From positions 17,180,192 to 17,244,191 of the forward strand of contig NC_037603.1 of assembly GCF_003073045.1 (NCBI RefSeq): DNA of 64,000 nucleotides, in the 5' to 3' direction. Below the pieces are notes generated by a model. The model was given only the letters and a program-made list of their open reading frames with translations, made no database searches and was not told where the DNA came from. The stretch comes from Pomacea canaliculata (Eukaryota; Mollusca; Gastropoda; Architaenioglossa; Ampullariidae). The position numbers and the translations under genes were made by a program. Positions 32,900-44,700 of the stretch are shown one piece after another. Within the stretch, counting starts at the first letter, position 1; each line of letters starts with the position of its first letter.

Positions 32900-33030
32900 T
32901 ATAAACTATTCCACTTTCATAGAGGGTTCTGATGTTCCAGGTCCCTATCCTGATTCTTGCCTTGGTCATCAAAAGATGAGTCGGCGAGCTGGCTTCCCTA
33001 AGGCTTTCACCAGCACGCGTCATAAGTTCT
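32900..33030 (-). pseudogene. RTE-like LINE, start of endonuclease
   Basis: Minus-strand LLMTKARIRIGTWNIRTLYE matches the GTWNVRTLYE start of RTE-type endonucleases. The rest is missing. Confidence 0.7.
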
Positions 33031-33329
33031 AGAGAGGAATCTTCCCGACCAGGCTCTTGTTGTGGTACTGTTATGGTTTCTGTAACAGCTTTTTTTTTTT
33101 TTTAACATAAGTGTGTTGTTAGCTTAAAGCAAAATCCCCCACCTGTAGGGCCAGGGTGCAACATTTTAGTCTGGCCTCTCGCCTGACAGACCTGTTCGTC
33201 GGCGTGGTTAGACCTGCCAGGAGCGCAAGGCATCGCTCTGTGGGTCGACAAGGCGCGCAAGTAATATGTTATTTTTGTAAGTTTAAGAAACTGATCCTGT
33301 GAAAACAGTTCAGCGCGCTGGGGAGGGGG

Positions 33330-33390
33330 AATTGGCAACTGGCGATATAACGGCAAGGCAGCCATCCCTGTAAACAGATGCTGGTGAGTG
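33330..33390 (-). repeat. SINE tail fragment
   Basis: GGCAACTGGCGATATAACGG and CAGCCATCCCTGTAAACAGA correspond to the reversed SINE tail at 31045-31095. Confidence 0.55.
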
Positions 33391-33680
33391 AAAGTAGTTT
33401 GTAAGAAGAGTGTCTTAGGTAGTGTCTTAAAAACGAAGCCTGCGGGAGCGGCAAGGGGATGATGTTCCACGTAGAAAGACCAGCGTAGCTCACTGGCCAG
33501 CAAAACACAGCGCGGGGAATGTGCAACCTGTGTTTCAACCTCTGAACATAGTGGGCGGGAGGGACTCCGGAGGGTGAGGCAGGAAGTAAGGTGATTAGAA
33601 ACACAGCGATGGAGATATTTTTAGCAGACGGTCCAATCTGAAAGTCGGTGATAGGCAGCCTGTGACGTAAGCTAAGCAGG

Positions 33681-33694
33681 TGGTGACGTCACCA
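33681..33694. promoter_or_regulatory. CRE-like palindrome upstream of the cysteine-rich gene
   Basis: TGGTGACGTCACCA is a perfect 14-bp palindrome containing the CREB/ATF site TGACGTCA. It lies about 1 kb 5' of the first coding exon, where the unseen non-coding first exon should start. Its role is an inference from position only. Confidence 0.35.
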
Positions 33695-33699
33695 GTCGT

Positions 33700-36185
33700 T
33701 TGTGCTCGGAGAAGTTTATTCTTCGTTATCCCTCTCCTGGCGAAAAGGCTGTTATCGTAGGAGCTCATTCACTATGACTTAAGATGGCGACTGTTTAAAA
33801 AAAATGACCGAAGAGAATGATATAATAAATGCTAAATCCAAATCCAATCTTACGTTTATTTAACGGGGAAAAATAAATTCAATCCAGAAGTAGAATGTAA
33901 AGAAAGTAGCCCCAGTATAATTGATGCAAACAGTCTGATGCATTACTGACACCCAAATCGAAACTCATCCCCAACGCAAAACAATGTGAAGATCAGAGTT
34001 CATATTTTACATAAATCCCATTCATAATACAGCAATCATAGAAATGTAAACCCATTAAAAACCTACAGAAACGCGGCACGACATTAGATGATGTTAGTTT
34101 TACTATTGATAGAGAGGTTAAGTAAATAATAATAATAATTAAAAAAAAACCAGTTTGGGAGAAACACATTTTGCCACACTTAGAAAAGGGGACACAAGAA
34201 AGTCTGTTATACTTTCTGAAAGAAAAGATCTGATATAAACATTCTTAGACAATGAGTATGTCTTGTAGACATAAACTCTAGCCCTGTAACACGTTCAATG
34301 AAGCACAGCTGAGCGTTTAGCCACGAACAGTTTTGAACGCACTTTCATCTTTCGTCGCGTCTGCTCTGCGCTGTTATATGACTAACGGGGATAAAATACT
34401 TCTACCATAATTTGGCGAAAGCATGACTGATCAAGTAGTGGAAAGTGATGAATTCTTTTCAGAGTATACATTTAGACCCTAAACGTGGGAGATGGAGTCA
34501 GTTAAAAGGAATTTCGAACGCTTGTTTAAGAAAATGCACTACACCAAGAACATACTTCCGTGGATCGTTTCCCATGAAAATACTGTGTTTAAAAAACTTC
34601 ACTTTTTGGATTATTAACGGAAACCTATTGCTCTGCTAGTTGCAGATGGGAATTATTTAAAAAACATTTTATTACTTTAAAAACATTGAAATGGTGTTCA
34701 ATCGTTGGCCCTACTTAACTGTTTTGCCTTCACTCCGAGCTAAATATAGTTGCATACATCGTCTGCTGCAAGGTATTGGATGAACGTAGACATTGCAGAA
34801 AATGAGGCGAAAAGCTAAGTTGGCTACCTACCTCTAAGCTGGTTGTTGCCGAGTTTATGATTCCTGCTGTACTCCCAGTCCTAAGTAATGTATTCAGAAT
34901 AAGTGAAGTAATATCCTTTATTAACCTACTTCTGCGAGTTTCCAAACTCTTTATATTTTCGTTTCACTTAGCGAAGGGTCATCGACATTAGCATCAAAAG
35001 ACAAGTCGGAAAATACGAAATAAGGTTGACCTCCAGAAACTGCGATGCATACACCAGCAGCGCCAAGGGTATGCCTACTGGTCTGCCAAGAGATTACAAA
35101 ACTGTGCCAGCTCCCTACAATCTGTGAGCTGAAAACAAGACGCAGTGTGTACTCCCGCTGAGTCGCAAGTTTCTTGGTTGTTGCACATAGCTCCTGCCCC
35201 TTCCTTGGCTCCAGGTAGAGCTGGATGTAGTTTCAACGATTCAATGGACTGGCTGTTTCCATAAAGCGCCCTCGGTTAAAATCTACGCAGTTTTTTTTTC
35301 AACAAGACAACTTAAGAGGATTTATTTGTAATATATTGATGTCACTATAACGAAATGTACACTGTAATGTCCACTGTTCAGAGAATGACTTACGCTTTCT
35401 TGTAGATTATCTATCTAGTCGTCATAAAGTAGCAAAAATATTCCCCAAACCACTTCTGGTGCTGGATTGCAATCGGCATGCAATTTTAGTAATATCAAAC
35501 GGCGAAAAAATACTTTAATCTTCCAGCATCAAATGCACACTTATAAGATAGGAATTGGCAGAACGCCAAAATTGTTCCTCTTCGACCGACCTCCGCCCCT
35601 TTTGCTTCCTTTGTTTGTTTGCTGTTTCCTTTTTTTAATTCTTATCAATACATATGTGCTTTGCATGATGTGTTTTTAAGATTGTGAAAACTTTGTTCTT
35701 TAAATGGAGAGCTAATATCAATTCAGTGTAAAGAGATCGAACTACCATCATTCGTGGGCGTGTCTACGTACCAACCAATCAAGTTAACGCATAGTATAAA
35801 GCCTTTGGGGTCTCAACATCACTAATACATCACAAAAATCAAGAAAGAGAAACTTAAAAACCTTTAATTAAAATGTAGTTTCTAAATTTAGATTGTAGAT
35901 TATGGTGATGGTGATGATTGTGGCAGCAATCGCTTACACCTCCATCGATACGAGAGCTCTTTCATCGCGTCTGCTCTTTGCCTTGTACTTGTCCTCTCGG
36001 AGATACTTTCTAAAAATAAGTCATAGGGCGATTTCGTCGTTGTGGAGAGTACGAACAAACGCTTTTAATGATTTGGCCATCGGCCAATATCAAGAGTGTA
36101 AAACCACTTGACTTTGTTACATTGATAATGCATTAAATGAAACAACATATTCAAAACTATACCAATAAAGACTTCTACAGATGTA
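33700..36185. other. Unassigned intergenic DNA
   Basis: No exon, transposon protein or shared repeat is recognised. 35030-35250 reads loosely like LINE protein (LRCIHQQRQGYAYWSAKRLQ), but I could not anchor it to a known block. Confidence 0.4.
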
Positions 36186-36189
36186 TCAT

Positions 36190-36289
36190 GTAGAGAAAGA
36201 ACAGCGTGCCCGAGACGAGATCTGAATCCAGGACAGCCAACCTTCACAGTATTGGCGACAGGTGCTAACCGTTGCGCCACTGGACCGCC
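36190..36289 (-). repeat. SINE copy, short-tail subtype
   Basis: Reversed, the head reads GGCGGTCCAGTGGCGCAACG...CTCGTCTCGGGCACGCTGTT and CTTTCTCTACATGATACATC, as at 31423. Only a weak TCATG repeat flanks it. Confidence 0.8.
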
Positions 36290-36419
36290 TCATGATAAAT
36301 GAAAGATAACAGCCAGTGAACAGTGAGGTACGTACAGGCACACTGAACAACATAAAGATGAGGTACAGGAGTAGAAGGTAAACCAATGGATGAAGGTATG
36401 ATTAAGGGATGTAGATACT

Positions 36420-36770
36420 ATATAAAACAGTGTAAGATTCAATCGGTACATGATAGCATGACAGACAGTATTACCAGGGAGTTAAGAATAGTGCCTTGAC
36501 GACGCAATACATACTTCTCACAGTACCTAAATGTTTTCCATCTACATCACTTAAATACGAAATACGCCAAATTTTAATACTATTTATAGCCAAACGCTTT
36601 GCAAAAATCTATAAAAGCTACATACAGTTTATTATGTTTGACTAGTTGTTGTTGTATCCTAGCCATTAATACTAATGTGTGGTCTACTGTGGAGGGTAGA
36701 CTTTGGAATCTACTTAGTTTTAATGTAGCTGTGTTTATGATTACCGAGTATGGTATTATGTTGCTCTCTT
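36420..36770 (-). pseudogene. LINE reverse-transcriptase fragment
   Basis: Minus-strand LPSTVDHTLVLMARIQQQLV, HNKLYVAFIDFCKAFG, then VRSMYCVVKA-like in a shifted frame. STVDH, YVAFIDFxKAFD and SMY match LINE reverse transcriptase. The longer plus-strand frame over it (36599-37126) is the antisense reading. Confidence 0.75.
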
Positions 36771-37461
36771 TCCTTCTCCAGCCCCAGTATTTGAAATGGC
36801 ATCAAACCGCACTACGTGTTTGCTGCTTAAATAGTAGAAAAGTCGTTTTCTACAAGGACTTGTTAAGACCAGAAGTGTTAGAAGTGTCAAAGAATGGTTT
36901 CTTAAAATTAAAACTTTTATCTTTAATATCCACACATGGATGCTTATATTCCTACCATATCAGACCTATACTGATGAGTAGGGGGATTTTAAACTCTTGT
37001 CTAAAAGGCTTGAATAGAATGGCGACACGGATGCAGACAATAAATCTGCAGCACCTTCCTCTGGTCTTATTAAATTTGCTCGTTAATTGGTCTAAAACTC
37101 AAGCTATTACAACTTCTAGCATCTAGACCACCCTAATCGCAGTGCCGAGAGGTCTGCCCGACGGGCTGGCGTTACAGTACAAGGGAGATTCTTCTAGACG
37201 TTAAACATGGATGTGGCACCTGCGTTTCTGAGGTTTATGAAATTTTCGACAATTACTACTGGTTTGGCATAATTGTGTTGTAAATCTACGTCTCCTTGAT
37301 GGGATTTCATATGCTGAATCACTGTTTATAAGTTTTATGTGTTTCGTGTGAAAATCGTCTTGGATCACTTAGTTTTCTCTCTCTCTCACCGTGTCGGCCG
37401 CTGTGTCTGGCAAGACTATGTACTGACCCCCCATCAGTGTTAGCGGTGTGCTTTATCTGCT

Positions 37462-38330
37462 ATGTCTTTACGAGGTAAGGCAAAGAAAAGCTTTTTACAT
37501 CACATTTTTCTGCTGAAAAAAAGACTTCCAAGAAATTGAAATTGAAATCCGTGATGCTGTCACCATCCTCATCCTCGTCCGTTTCACCACCTCCAATGGT
37601 GCATTTTGACAGTCTTCAACCTACACATCAACGTTAAAAGCTACAGAAAACTTTGGTGACTGCCCTTCGTCATTTCAGGACAAGATCCTATCGAAGGTAA
37701 ATGAGACACTGTTGATCTTCAACCTGCCAGCGGCGATGAAAGTGATCAGATTGGCAAAAAATGATTCCTATCCTTGCGACAGCTGTCAATGGTGGTAGGG
37801 GAGGTCATAAACGGCGTGATGACCGAGTCGGACAGTCGGTTACACTGAGTCGCCTCGTTGCAGGCACAACAGCAACCAGCCGTCGAGAGTCAGAGTATTT
37901 GATATTCTACAGGATAAGGGAGAGATGGTAGAACAAGTGGCGCAGAGAGCCATCAGTCTTCAATGATTCTGGAGTAGATGTCTCTATTACTGACGTCGCT
38001 GTGCATCACCGCGCAAGAAAGGCAGTCAGAGGAACTCAACCTGAGGTGGTGAAGTTTGTTTCTAGGCGAAAACGAAATGATGGGGGAAAAAAACTTAAAA
38101 AGTGAACACGGTTACAAGCGAACCTTCATCAACGATGATATCAGTCCTCTTCATGCCAGGCTGCTCGGTCATGTCAAGAAATTGAGTTATATGGGGTGGA
38201 ATGTAGATGGCAAAAATAATGCACACCAAGAAATCTCCTCCGGGACTGTCTCCAGCAGATCATCGAAAACCAATAGTATTCGATACCCCAGATGATCTTT
38301 TCAAGCTTGGAGTGAACGTTATTGTCACTG
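37462..38330 (+). pseudogene. LINE ORF1 remnant
   Basis: It opens MSLRGKAKKS at 37462. Later frames read GYKRTFINDDISPLHARLLG, HVKKLSYMGWNVDGK and HTKKSPPGLSPADHRKPIVF. The order FVSRRKRNE-like, FINDDISPLRARLL and DGKI is that of RRM-type ORF1 proteins in I/Jockey-group LINEs. Many shifts. Confidence 0.72.
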
Positions 38331-38429
38331 CTTCTCTATGTATGGGGGGTATCTGTCCCATCAAACACTGTAGAAGGTGTTTCTTTTGAACCTGAAGATG
38401 AATCAACAGGCCGGCCCGGGGGGTGGGGG

Positions 38430-38600
38430 GGAGGGCATAATTCTGTGTTTTCTGGAGGCTCTTGTAGGAATAAACTCCCTCTCACTATGCAGAAATTTCA
38501 ATATAACAAGAAATTGTCGAATATTCTTGTTATGGATACCAGCCCACTGTGGAATCCCAAGGAACAAGTACGGATAATGAGGCTATCTAGCCTGATTTCC
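38430..38600 (+). pseudogene. LINE RNase H fragment
   Basis: LLWIPAHCGIPRNKYG with a following DNEA-like reading is the WIPxHxGIxGNExAD signature of RNase H in I/Jockey-group LINEs. With the ORF1 remnant just upstream it probably marks one internally deleted element. Confidence 0.78.
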
Positions 38601-39459
38601 TTTTATTCTAGGCAGAGTTAGCTAGTGATGTTCAGCTGCAGCAAATGTACCCAGCGTTTTGATAAATATATTCAACACATGATACTTGACCAGAGTTTAA
38701 TCAATGTGTAAGACACATACATTGTAAAGATCATTGCACTGCTTAGCTCATCTGACCATCGTGTACTTGTCAAAGTATTCAACCATGCTTAAGCCCAAAA
38801 AGCCTATCATTAAGTCTTCTAAAGCCTGATCACCTGCTATAAGTGATCAGCTTCAGAACTGCTTTGACTCCACTTCCTCCACACACACACACAAAATACA
38901 TGAACTCAATTTTTTCCGAGATTGAACAAGTATTTTTCCACGTCTGATATGTACCTTTTTTACCAAGAAGTTTGCAGATAAATTGTAAAATCATAAAAGG
39001 ACATGAAAGACCACAAAGAAAGAGTTCTAAGTGAAAAATAAGCTTATTAGCTATAAAATCCATTCAAGTTACTTTGCAGAAAATCTTTGACCTTTAAAAC
39101 ATGACAGCTTTAGTGATATGCAAGTATTTGTACATATAATGTAGAATTTCTTGAAATAAAAGTGAGTGGTAAATTATTATATCCAAAGACCACAGTTATT
39201 GACTTTAAAGCTACATTAAATAGATCTCGAGAGGAACACAAGCTGAAGTTGTTAGGAATTATGTCACAGTACGCTTTGAACAACAATTTGCATACATGGT
39301 GATAGATCATAATATTGATCATAGTCTTCATGAAAGAGCAGTCCAAGGACAATTATGAATGATGTTCACAACATATGCACACAAAAAATAAATCTTAAAA
39401 AGCTTAGTTTATTTTTCTTCCTGATGAAAGCCCTTATGGCTTTGTTTTCGATCGTACTT
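38601..39459. other. Unassigned DNA
   Basis: A (CA)n run lies at 38880-38893. No exon or repeat is recognised. Confidence 0.4.
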
Positions 39460-40062
39460 AGTTTTCATTGGCGACCAGTTAAAGCTAGAATAAACTACAA
39501 ATAAGCTCTCAACTCTATGCTATGGATTCTTTGAAGGCTCCTCCCCTTACTACTTTACTGAAATCTTGCCTGTGCACACTCCTGCAAGAAACCTTCATTC
39601 CTTATTAGACTCCAGTATTCTATCCCTCCCTCCCACACAGTCACATACAGACAATGGACATTCTCCCTCTGTGCTGATAAGCAGTGGAGCTCTCTTCCAC
39701 ATCACATTTGCTGCACGGACTCCAAGGCTATATTTTAACGCTCTCTGAAAAAATATCTGTCCACAAAGTATTATCCCTGATTTACTAGTCTTAACTCCCT
39801 GGTAATACTGTCTGTCATGCTAACCGTTATGTAACGACTTCATCTAACACTGTTTATAGTATCTTCATCCATTCATACCTTCATCCATTGCTTTCCGTTC
39901 TACCCTTGTACTTCATCTTTATGTTATTCAGTGTACCTATACTAACCTCACTGTCCTATTGCTGTTATCTTTCATTTATCATTAGTGGTCTGTGCAGAGA
40001 GTACGATCTATCTTGGTCGTGATGCTGCGCATTATAAGTTCCCATTATTATTATTATAACAA
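39460..40062 (+). pseudogene. CR1-like LINE 3' end
   Basis: LPVHTPARNLHSLLDSSILS, SGALFHITFAARTPRLYFNA and shifted neighbours match the YTPSRxLRSS...LWNSLP end of CR1-type reverse transcriptase. The UTR runs to GCGCATTATAAGTTCCCATT and ATTATTATTA. Confidence 0.75.
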
Positions 40063-40908
40063 AACACATTACATCTCTTTCATCTTTCACTTAATTGAAT
40101 CACTTGATTATCAAGCATTACATTATTGTCACCTGAGCATTTGCTTACTTTGGTTTATAAAAATTACTAAAATTTTAAACACATTGAGCTAGTGTTCTCA
40201 AGGATATAGCAAGCTAAGTCTTCTTACTTTTTAAAATTTGGAGAGCAAAATCCAAATCATGATTCAAAGTTAGTTGAGCTATTTGAAAGACCTGAATCTC
40301 AGCAGACAGAACAATGCTAGAGCACTGAGCTCATGAGATCCACAAGTGTTAAAGCATGTCCACACCCTTATGAAGACATGTAGTCGTCCATGTTTGACAT
40401 GCACACAGATTGCTGGTAACAATTAAATGTTTCATCAACACAAAAGCAGTGCAAAACAGTACACAAAAAATGAGATTTCGGCTTATGCCAGACATAGATC
40501 CTGAGTCTAATGTGTAGCAAGCAAGTCAATCAAATGGCTTGGAGATGAGAAAGTGTGAAATTGGAAGTGTAGTAGAAATGGCACAGATATGGTTGTAGAG
40601 ACCTTTAGTCAACAAAAACAATACAAAATAATCCTGAACAGAAGACAACAAAACAAAAGCAGAGATAGCAACAAAACATTTGACAAAAATCCCAGGTAGT
40701 GGTGAAGGATGTAAGTTGAAGGATGAGCTAAAACAGAGAAGTCATCCTTCAGCCAATTAGGCAAAGGGACAATAGTGCCGTTGCCTAAGGGTGCTACACA
40801 ATAACACTATCTTCAGCTGCAACTTTATACATCATTACAGCATCAAATCATGGTGAAATCAGTATCAGAGCAGAGATAGATTAGCTAGTATTGTAACATT
40901 TATGGCAT

Positions 40909-41025
40909 GTCTGATGGTAGTATAGTCGGATGTCATTAAACACATGTGGAATATTTAGAGAATAAAGTTTACAGATTTAATTGTAACTGTAATTGTCAAG
41001 ATACACTAAGCGTCCATCTTCTGTC
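40909..41025 (+). repeat. Dispersed repeat, copy A
   Basis: Shares GTCTGATGGTA, ATGTCATT, GAATAAAGTTTACAGATTTA, TTGTCAAG and TCCATCTTCT in order with 42358-42463, same orientation. Copies A and B flank the last exon of the ANKMY1-like gene. An AATAAA lies inside each. Confidence 0.75.
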
Positions 41026-41422
41026 TTAAAAGGTTTGTTTGCCTGTATGCTGCCTAAATCATGTGAAGTCTTAAGTATTGCTCCCTTGATATTTTGACTC
41101 TGGTCTTCAATAGGAATCTGCAACATTCACATTTTGGATATAAATGTTATTAAAAGAATACTGCAATGTGATCAATAAATTATCCATCTCTCAACACAAA
41201 CTTACAGTGATTGCACTGGAGATTTGTATAATTTGTAGAATTCATAGATTCATAGCATGAACTGCAGTGTAAAAGATTAATTCCTATCCTATTACAGACA
41301 ACTCTACAGTTACACAGCTTTTATGCTGCTACTTTTGTCAAACCTTCAGAGAAAGTTCTTTCTAAAGAAATATTACATGACAAATGTCTCACTATTAAAA
41401 ATATGTTAAAATAATTATAAAG

Positions 41423-41736
41423 TCATAAAAAAAAGAAGCTTTTAATACGTGCATTGGCTTTTAGTCTATTTTTGTTCTTGCTGATCTCAGCGGCAACACT
41501 GTGCTTGGTTTTCTTGGCTTTGTCTACATAGGTCAAAGTAGGACTTGGCTGGGTTTTCTTGGCTTTGTCTACATGGGTCAAAGTAGGACTCGGCTGGGTT
41601 TTAATGACTTTGTCTGTATAGACCATGGAAGCACTGTCCTGGGTCTTGTTGACTTTGACTTGATCTGCATGGGCAAAACCAGGACTGTCTAGGTGTCTTT
41701 TACCAGTTCCCATCGGGCTTGGACTACGAGATCGAC
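41423..41736 (-). CDS. ANKMY1-like, last exon: repetitive C-terminal tail
   Basis: Acceptor CTTTTTGTTGTTGAATACAAAG, phase 1 in; 103 residues then stop. It begins [18 protein letters not shown] and holds about four copies of a 15-residue unit, the best two being [15 protein letters not shown] and [15 protein letters not shown]. The tail is basic and probably disordered. I recall no equivalent in vertebrate ANKMY1, so it may be lineage-specific; the splice phase fits but nothing else tests it. Confidence 0.65.
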
Positions 41737-44700
41737 CTTTGTATTCAACAACAAAAAGAAATAACAACAATGTATTTCTCTAATGTATATCTCAATGTGT
41801 TACAACATCTAAAGATGTCTTTTTCCTTCACCTAATAAGATATTGCCTTTTATGACTCAAACAAGAATTAAAGTTATTTGTTGAGATTTGGAGAAAATAC
41901 TGTTAAAAGCTATTTAACGTTTCTCTGCAAAAAAAATATATATATATATCCAAAGGGAGAGTGCTATTAGCATATGTTACCAAAGGCCACTTTGGAAGAG
42001 ATCTGCCCACCCAGAGGAGATATACTCTTCAAAAGGATAAGCAGGTCACCATGCAAAGGAAGAAAATAAATGGAATAAATGGAATACATCTCAAGAAGGA
42101 AAGAGTCTGAAGCAAAAAAAAAAAAACAAATAAAATACATCCAACAACTATAGAAGCTCAAACTTTCAATTCAGAGAGTGAGAATAAGGAACTTGAAAAT
42201 TCATGTTCCTAATAGCATCCTAAATAAAGAAAAAAAAATTTCTGATTTCAGTTTGTGGAGTTCAAACTGATCTACTCATCTATTATGGCCATAACATTTA
42301 TGACATTCATAACATTCATTGCATGTCTTTTGCCTGCCACAAAAAGTGTCACTAAGTGTCTGATGGTATATAAGTAGTGAGATGTCATTCAGCACAACAT
42401 TTGACGAATAAAGTTTACAGATTTAATTGTAATTGTAGTTGTCAAGCATCCATCTTCTACCTGGAAGATATGAAGTACATAAATTATGCTACAAAACAAA
42501 GTACACCATAAAGTATGCTATACAATAAAGTGTGCCAGATAAATCAAAGCATGCTCTAAAGTACACCACCATAAAACAAAGTATGCTACACAGTAAATTA
42601 TGACATATAAATAGTTTGTTATATTTTATGTTGTGTAAGCAGCAAATGTCAAGGCAGTCATATACTTCATCAAAACAGTGAAAAACAAGAGTTGCAGAAT
42701 AGTATAGAACTGAGCCGGTGTGTACAAGAGGCAGGATGGTAAGACTGACCAGTAAAATTTTGAAAGGCAGATAATAAATCAGAAATAATTAAAAATTTTG
42801 TTATGGAGAGCAGTGGGCATGATGAAAGGCAAGCAAGACAGCAGGAAGTTCCACAGAGAAAATGGAAGAGCAATCAGCAAGGCAAATAGAGAATGCCTGT
42901 AGTGACTGGCAGGTTTGACCAGTTGCCATATCAGGTTGCCAAATTTGTCTAAAGCTTTTGGTAACAGGAAATTCACTCATTTTTTAAAATGATCCATACT
43001 TTGGTTTGTTAAAACCCACTCTTCCAAAAAGTTTTTAAAATATATGTTATTGTACTACACAATTTTGCTGCTCTTATCATTTCTCCAGTGAAAGTTATGC
43101 ATGTAGTAGCAACTGCCCAATTAAGTTTCTATGGAAACATTTTCTGCACAAATAAAGTGAAGTAGTAGGCAATTTTTGTTGGTAAATGATATGCAGCAAT
43201 GAATATTTAAAGCAAAATTTCTACTTCCATCGGCAGTCTTTTAATTAAAGTGTTCATCAATTGTCTTAAGGTGGCAGAATCTCTTCATGCTGTCTTAATG
43301 TTTTAAGTTTGAGAGCCTCACACTAAATTAAAGCAACAAGAGGGTGTAACTTTTGTTTGAATGCTTTTCAAAGGATGAACACTTTACTATCAGATAAAGC
43401 CTTCACTCAAAATCTTCAATTTCCCATTCAACTCTATGTTCACACTTTTTTGGCACAATGAGGCAGTAATTTCAATGTTGGTTTCATTGTAAAGAGATGT
43501 GGTACATGAAAAGGAATATTGAAAGAAAATGTACAACTCTCATATGGTTGCAAGGATAGGCATCGGAAGTAACATTTAAAAGTTTTACAATCTCAAACAC
43601 AATTTCAAATGCAATCTCAAATTTCTGTCAAAAAAGAAATCTGTGATATGACAAAAAAATTTTTAATCTGAAAGAAATTTGCACTGTACCATATAATTGA
43701 AAAGGTGAAAAAGATCCATAGGACCAATGCAAAATCATAGGATTTGAAACATACATATCACATGCCTCTGCCGTGGGGCCTGAGGCTTAGGGCATGTGTG
43801 GGGCCCTCAACCCCACGGTTTTAATCAAAAACATGGGGCGTCTCACCGTCTGACGACTATCAAAAGACCGGAGGTCTAGGCAGATGCCTATCCTAAGCGT
43901 AGCCCTGCCTCTGACTACAATAGTTGTCCTACATAAGCAGCAAAAATAATCTCAAGATACTGGAAGGCTATAACAGAGGAACTGACCTGAAAGAGCAAGT
44001 GTAGCTAAAAGCCTATAGAGGTGTTGTCTCTGTCTACATGTGATGAGTTGGGGTATGTCTCGTATTATTTCGTGTATAAATGATGTCTTGTGTCTGACAT
44101 CTTGTGTGTGTCATTTGTTCCACGTCACTTAAAGTAGAAAAATACCTCATATACATGTATATATATAAGAAAAGCATTTGCTTTCTAAGTGAGCAGTGAA
44201 AAACAATGGTCTTCGTCTGCTATCTTCATTATAACGTGACATTCCTCAGAACTTGTGCCTTTTCAACTCGGTTCACCAACAAATCTCTTCCTCCTTATCG
44301 TCATCTGTGAGGGATCGTCGAGCGTTGTGTTGTGCGTGTGTAATACATCATGCATATGCAAGGTAAGTGTCCGTTTGTTGTATTACAATGCATGTTGAAA
44401 CAATATTCTCAGATAACATCTTCAAACTTACCGCCAACTCTAATGCATTCCTCTCTATGTCGGGCATTCCAGGCTTTCAGTTTACAGGCCTTGCTGCAGT
44501 AGAATACCTCCTTGCATCTTGTACATGCAGACAACCGGATACCTACTGATCGGCCACATTCGTAGCAATACTTGTTCAGTGGTTTCCTTGTAGACAAAGC
44601 ATCACAAAAAATGTTATTTCCAGTCGTTCAAAATACAAACTATTAATCACAGCAGCCTTTTTAAATCCAATAAGAATTTAACAAGGATAAGACTGTGGCT

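Noticed and set aside
36599..37126. 175-residue plus-strand protein
   Set aside because: Its first part is antisense to a LINE reverse transcriptase on the minus strand (YVAFIDFCKAF), and no domain is seen in the rest.
40909..42463. A complete short LTR (TRIM-like) element with repeats A and B as its LTRs
   Set aside because: The copies are too diverged, no TG/CA ends or TSD could be found, and the interior holds a host exon.
43745..43910. GC-rich stretch with GCCTCTGCC near both ends as a DNA transposon
   Set aside because: The end motifs are direct, not inverted, and no TSD was found; it may be a hAT fragment but cannot be supported.
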